Below are positions 62,204 to 64,000 of a DNA stretch of 64,000 nt, piece after piece. The notes beneath the pieces are model-generated. The model made no database searches and was not told the DNA's origin. It saw only the letters and a program-made list of their open reading frames with translations. Position 1 is the stretch's first letter; every line of letters begins with the position of its first letter. The stretch lies in contig NZ_CP027846.1 of assembly GCF_003019255.1 (NCBI RefSeq), positions 1,302,001 to 1,366,000 on the forward strand, written 5' to 3'. This stretch comes from Staphylococcus kloosii. Its GTDB lineage: Bacteria > Bacillota > Bacilli > Staphylococcales > Staphylococcaceae. The position numbers and the translations under genes were made by a program.

Positions 62204-62227
62204 TATATATGCTAATGATCACGAAAA

Positions 62228-62410
62228 TTAATTATCATTATTATTAAAAAAGGAATCGACTACATCAGCTACATTTTCACGAGAATCGTCTTTTTTAGAT
62301 TTTTGTTTAAGGTCTTCGTCATCTATTTTTTCATCCATAATACCTTCAATTCTATTTTTTACTTCTCTTCTAGTCCATCCCATTTTTTTAATTTCTTTTT
62401 CATAATCCAT
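62228..62410 (-). CDS. Small charged protein, unknown
   Basis: 60 residues. AAGGAG lies before the ATG at 62410. It is almost entirely charged: Lys/Glu/Asp-rich (DYEKEIKKMGWTRREVKNRI, DEKIDDEDLKQKSKKDD), with a short Asn-rich end (FFNNNDN). It is helical, without membrane span. No family is recognised; it resembles small conserved staphylococcal stress proteins in composition only. Confidence 0.5.
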   Translation of the reverse strand: MDYEKEIKKMGWTRREVKNRIEGIMDEKIDDEDLKQKSKKDDSRENVADVVDSFFNNNDN

Positions 62411-62782
62411 GCTGTATTAGCTCCTTGGTATTGTTTCTATTAGTTTTTGGAATTGTTCTTAATTTAATTTACATAATTAGAAATTTTATGCTATTAAATA
62501 ATAAATTATGTTAATCACTCACATTATATTGTATTTTACAAATTTAGTAAATATTCTGCATCAATTTGTAACAAATTAGAGTATTTGTAACTAAATTTTT
62601 GGTGAAATGTGCCAATTCGTAGTTGATCTAAAATTAAAAGAAAGGTAGTTTAAAATAAAATTTTTTTACTTTAACAATATATATATTTCAAATATCGATA
62701 ATAATATTACTCTAAAACTATAATTTTTTTATAATTTGTGTTACTCTCTAATACAAGTAAGTATTCTAAAGGGGCGTTATAT
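62411..62782. other. Divergent intergenic region
   Basis: About 370 AT-rich bases with promoters for both neighbours. No hairpin or operator is recognised. Confidence 0.35.
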
Positions 62783-64000
62783 TTGAAAAATATAATATTT
62801 ATAACAAGTAGGTTGGACAAAGATCACGGTGGCTTAACAGCATCTTTGTTAAACAAAGCTAGAATTTTATATGATTATGAAAATATAAAATCTAAAGTAT
62901 TAACATTTCATGCTGACCATAATTTTCGGGAAACAAGCGCAGAAATTAAACAAAGATATGACTTAGAGGGCAAAGTCGACATTATTAATTTAAATGATTT
63001 TTTTAGAACGCAATGTTCAAATAGGGATAAAAAGCAATATGATGTAGATACGGATGGGTTAATCAGTGTTAAGGTGAATGATAATAAAATGGAATACTAT
63101 CATGAGGGTTTAAAAAAACTTGAGGTCACATATAAAAATGACTTAATTCACGAAGTTAAACATTTTAGTGATAATAGTATATGTGTAAAAAAAGATATTA
63201 TTGATAAAGATGGTTATTTATATTGGACAAGTTATTATTATGATAATAAACTTTCTCGCCAAGTATTTTATAAACTCGATAAAACACCTATTGTTACAAG
63301 AGAGTACGATGCTACAAGTAACAAACAAAAAATAAAAAACGTCGTGTTATTTGAAGATACACCAATTAGGTTTGGCAACTTTGATGAATTTAAAGAATAT
63401 TTTATTAAACAGTTTATTACAGATGATTACACTTATTTAGTTGGGGAAGCTAGAGCACTTGATCCTAATATAATGAATATTACCGATGCTAGAGTTAGGA
63501 AAATATTTATGACACATAGTATTCATTTAAGACCTGGTACTGACGTTATAAGATTAGGAAATAGACAAGTTTTAAATAATTTAAATGATATTGATGCACT
63601 CGTATTACTCACTCAACAGCAAAGGCAAGATATCATTGATAGGTTTGGCTATAGAAATAATTATTACGTTATACCACACTCGATTAAAATTTCAGATATT
63701 TCGCAAAAAAGAACGCGTGATAAGGTAGTGCTAATCTCACGGTTACATGAAGAAAAAAGGTTAGACCATGCAATTAAAGCATTTAAGCAAGTAGTTAAAG
63801 CTAAACCAGAAGCAACATTACATATTTACGGCGATGGAGATGAAAGAACTAAATTACAAAACTTAATCAATAAATTAGGTTTACAAGAACATGTAAAATT
63901 AATGGGTTATTCAAGCGATGTCGATGAAATTTTACAGACTGCTGCCTGCTCCATACTTACATCACAATATGAAGGGTTTGCATTAGTGATCCAAGAAAGT
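62783..64000 (+). CDS. Glycosyltransferase family 4, TarM/TagE-like (3' end outside window)
   Basis: Frame open to the window end; 406 codons seen. TTG 62783 follows AAAGGGGCG. The N-terminal part (MKNIIFITSRLDKDHGGLTA, then ~200 residues of beta-rich DUF1975-type sequence) and the later GT4 domain match poly(polyol-phosphate) alpha-glucosyl/GlcNAc transferases such as TagE and TarM: VNDLNDIDALVLLT-type, VIPHSIKI, VLISRLHEEKRLDHAIKAF and ASILTSQYEGFALVIQES. The family's retaining GT-B motif E-x7-E is at the cut edge. It likely decorates wall teichoic acid, the receptor of the resident prophage type. SdgA/SdgB adhesin glycosyltransferases are an alternative. Confidence 0.8.
   Translation, partial: MKNIIFITSRLDKDHGGLTASLLNKARILYDYENIKSKVLTFHADHNFRETSAEIKQRYDLEGKVDIINLNDFFRTQCSNRDKKQYDVDTDGLISVKVNDNKMEYYHEGLKKLEVTYKNDLIHEVKHFSDNSICVKKDIIDKDGYLYWTSYYYDNKLSRQVFYKLDKTPIVTREYDATSNKQKIKNVVLFEDTPIRFGNFDEFKEYFIKQFITDDYTYLVGEARALDPNIMNITDARVRKIFMTHSIHLRPGTDVIRLGNRQVLNNLNDIDALVLLTQQQRQDIIDRFGYRNNYYVIPHSIKISDISQKRTRDKVVLISRLHEEKRLDHAIKAFKQVVKAKPEATLHIYGDGDERTKLQNLINKLGLQEHVKLMGYSSDVDEILQTAACSILTSQYEGFALVIQES

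Overview
The window comes from a low-GC Gram-positive chromosome, almost certainly a Staphylococcus. Support includes phi11/80alpha-type prophage tail genes, YSIRK signal peptides, the fumC - airSR - SA1665-like - yhaM - prsA - ecsAB - traP - hemEHY block followed by a tRNA cluster, and a TarM/TagE-like wall teichoic acid glycosyltransferase. Gene content (purU, non-aureus surface proteins) suggests a coagulase-negative species, possibly of the saprophyticus/cohnii group. The species call is an inference.

Region 1 (1-~13,000) is the right arm of a siphovirus prophage. It holds the end of the tape measure gene, Dit, Tal, a small fibre protein, a receptor-binding protein with a predicted beta-propeller, a BppU-type upper fibre, DUF2977 and XkdX proteins, a membrane protein, a coiled-coil/TM protein, holin and a CHAP-Amidase_3-SH3 endolysin. 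Behind the lysin, where staphylococcal phages often carry cargo, lies an 800-bp gene-less stretch with at least nine hairpins, most followed by T-runs and falling into sequence families. After it come a Panacea-type toxin-antitoxin pair, a small membrane protein, an SOS-box-controlled small gene and a possible structured RNA. The exact attR cannot be fixed from one end.

Region 2 (13,000-31,100) is accessory and core metabolism: a TSUP anion exporter, a 1190-residue secreted YSIRK protein with duplicated modules, an FMN monooxygenase, a nitrilase-like hydrolase/APC permease operon with a long inverted repeat in its leader, a PTS EIIC, a glutamine-type ABC transporter (binding protein fused to permease, plus ATPase), queG, trmL, small acidic and membrane proteins, fumC and an RluA-type pseudouridine synthase.

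Region 3 (31,200-53,200) is conserved backbone: the AirSR oxygen/redox two-component system, a DAACS symporter, purU, an SA1665-like regulator, DUF445 and YlbF/YheA proteins, the yhaO-yhaN-yhaM operon, prsA, a DUF3267 protein, a YtxH-like protein, hit, ecsAB, traP and the coproporphyrin-dependent haem genes hemE-hemH-hemY. It ends in an eight-gene tRNA cluster (fMet, Asp, Phe, His, Gly, Asn, Glu, Ser).

Region 4 (54,233-64,000) begins at tRNA-Ser with a decayed integrase fragment interrupted by 25/34-bp tandem repeats, the mark of an old integrative element at the site that in S. aureus borders genomic island nuSa-beta. It carries small coiled-coil/TM proteins, a second YSIRK protein paralogous to that of region 2, a GNAT acetyltransferase, an SOS-box-controlled YolD-like gene, a possible 30-residue peptide, an HD-domain hydrolase and the start of a TarM/TagE-like glycosyltransferase cut by the window end.
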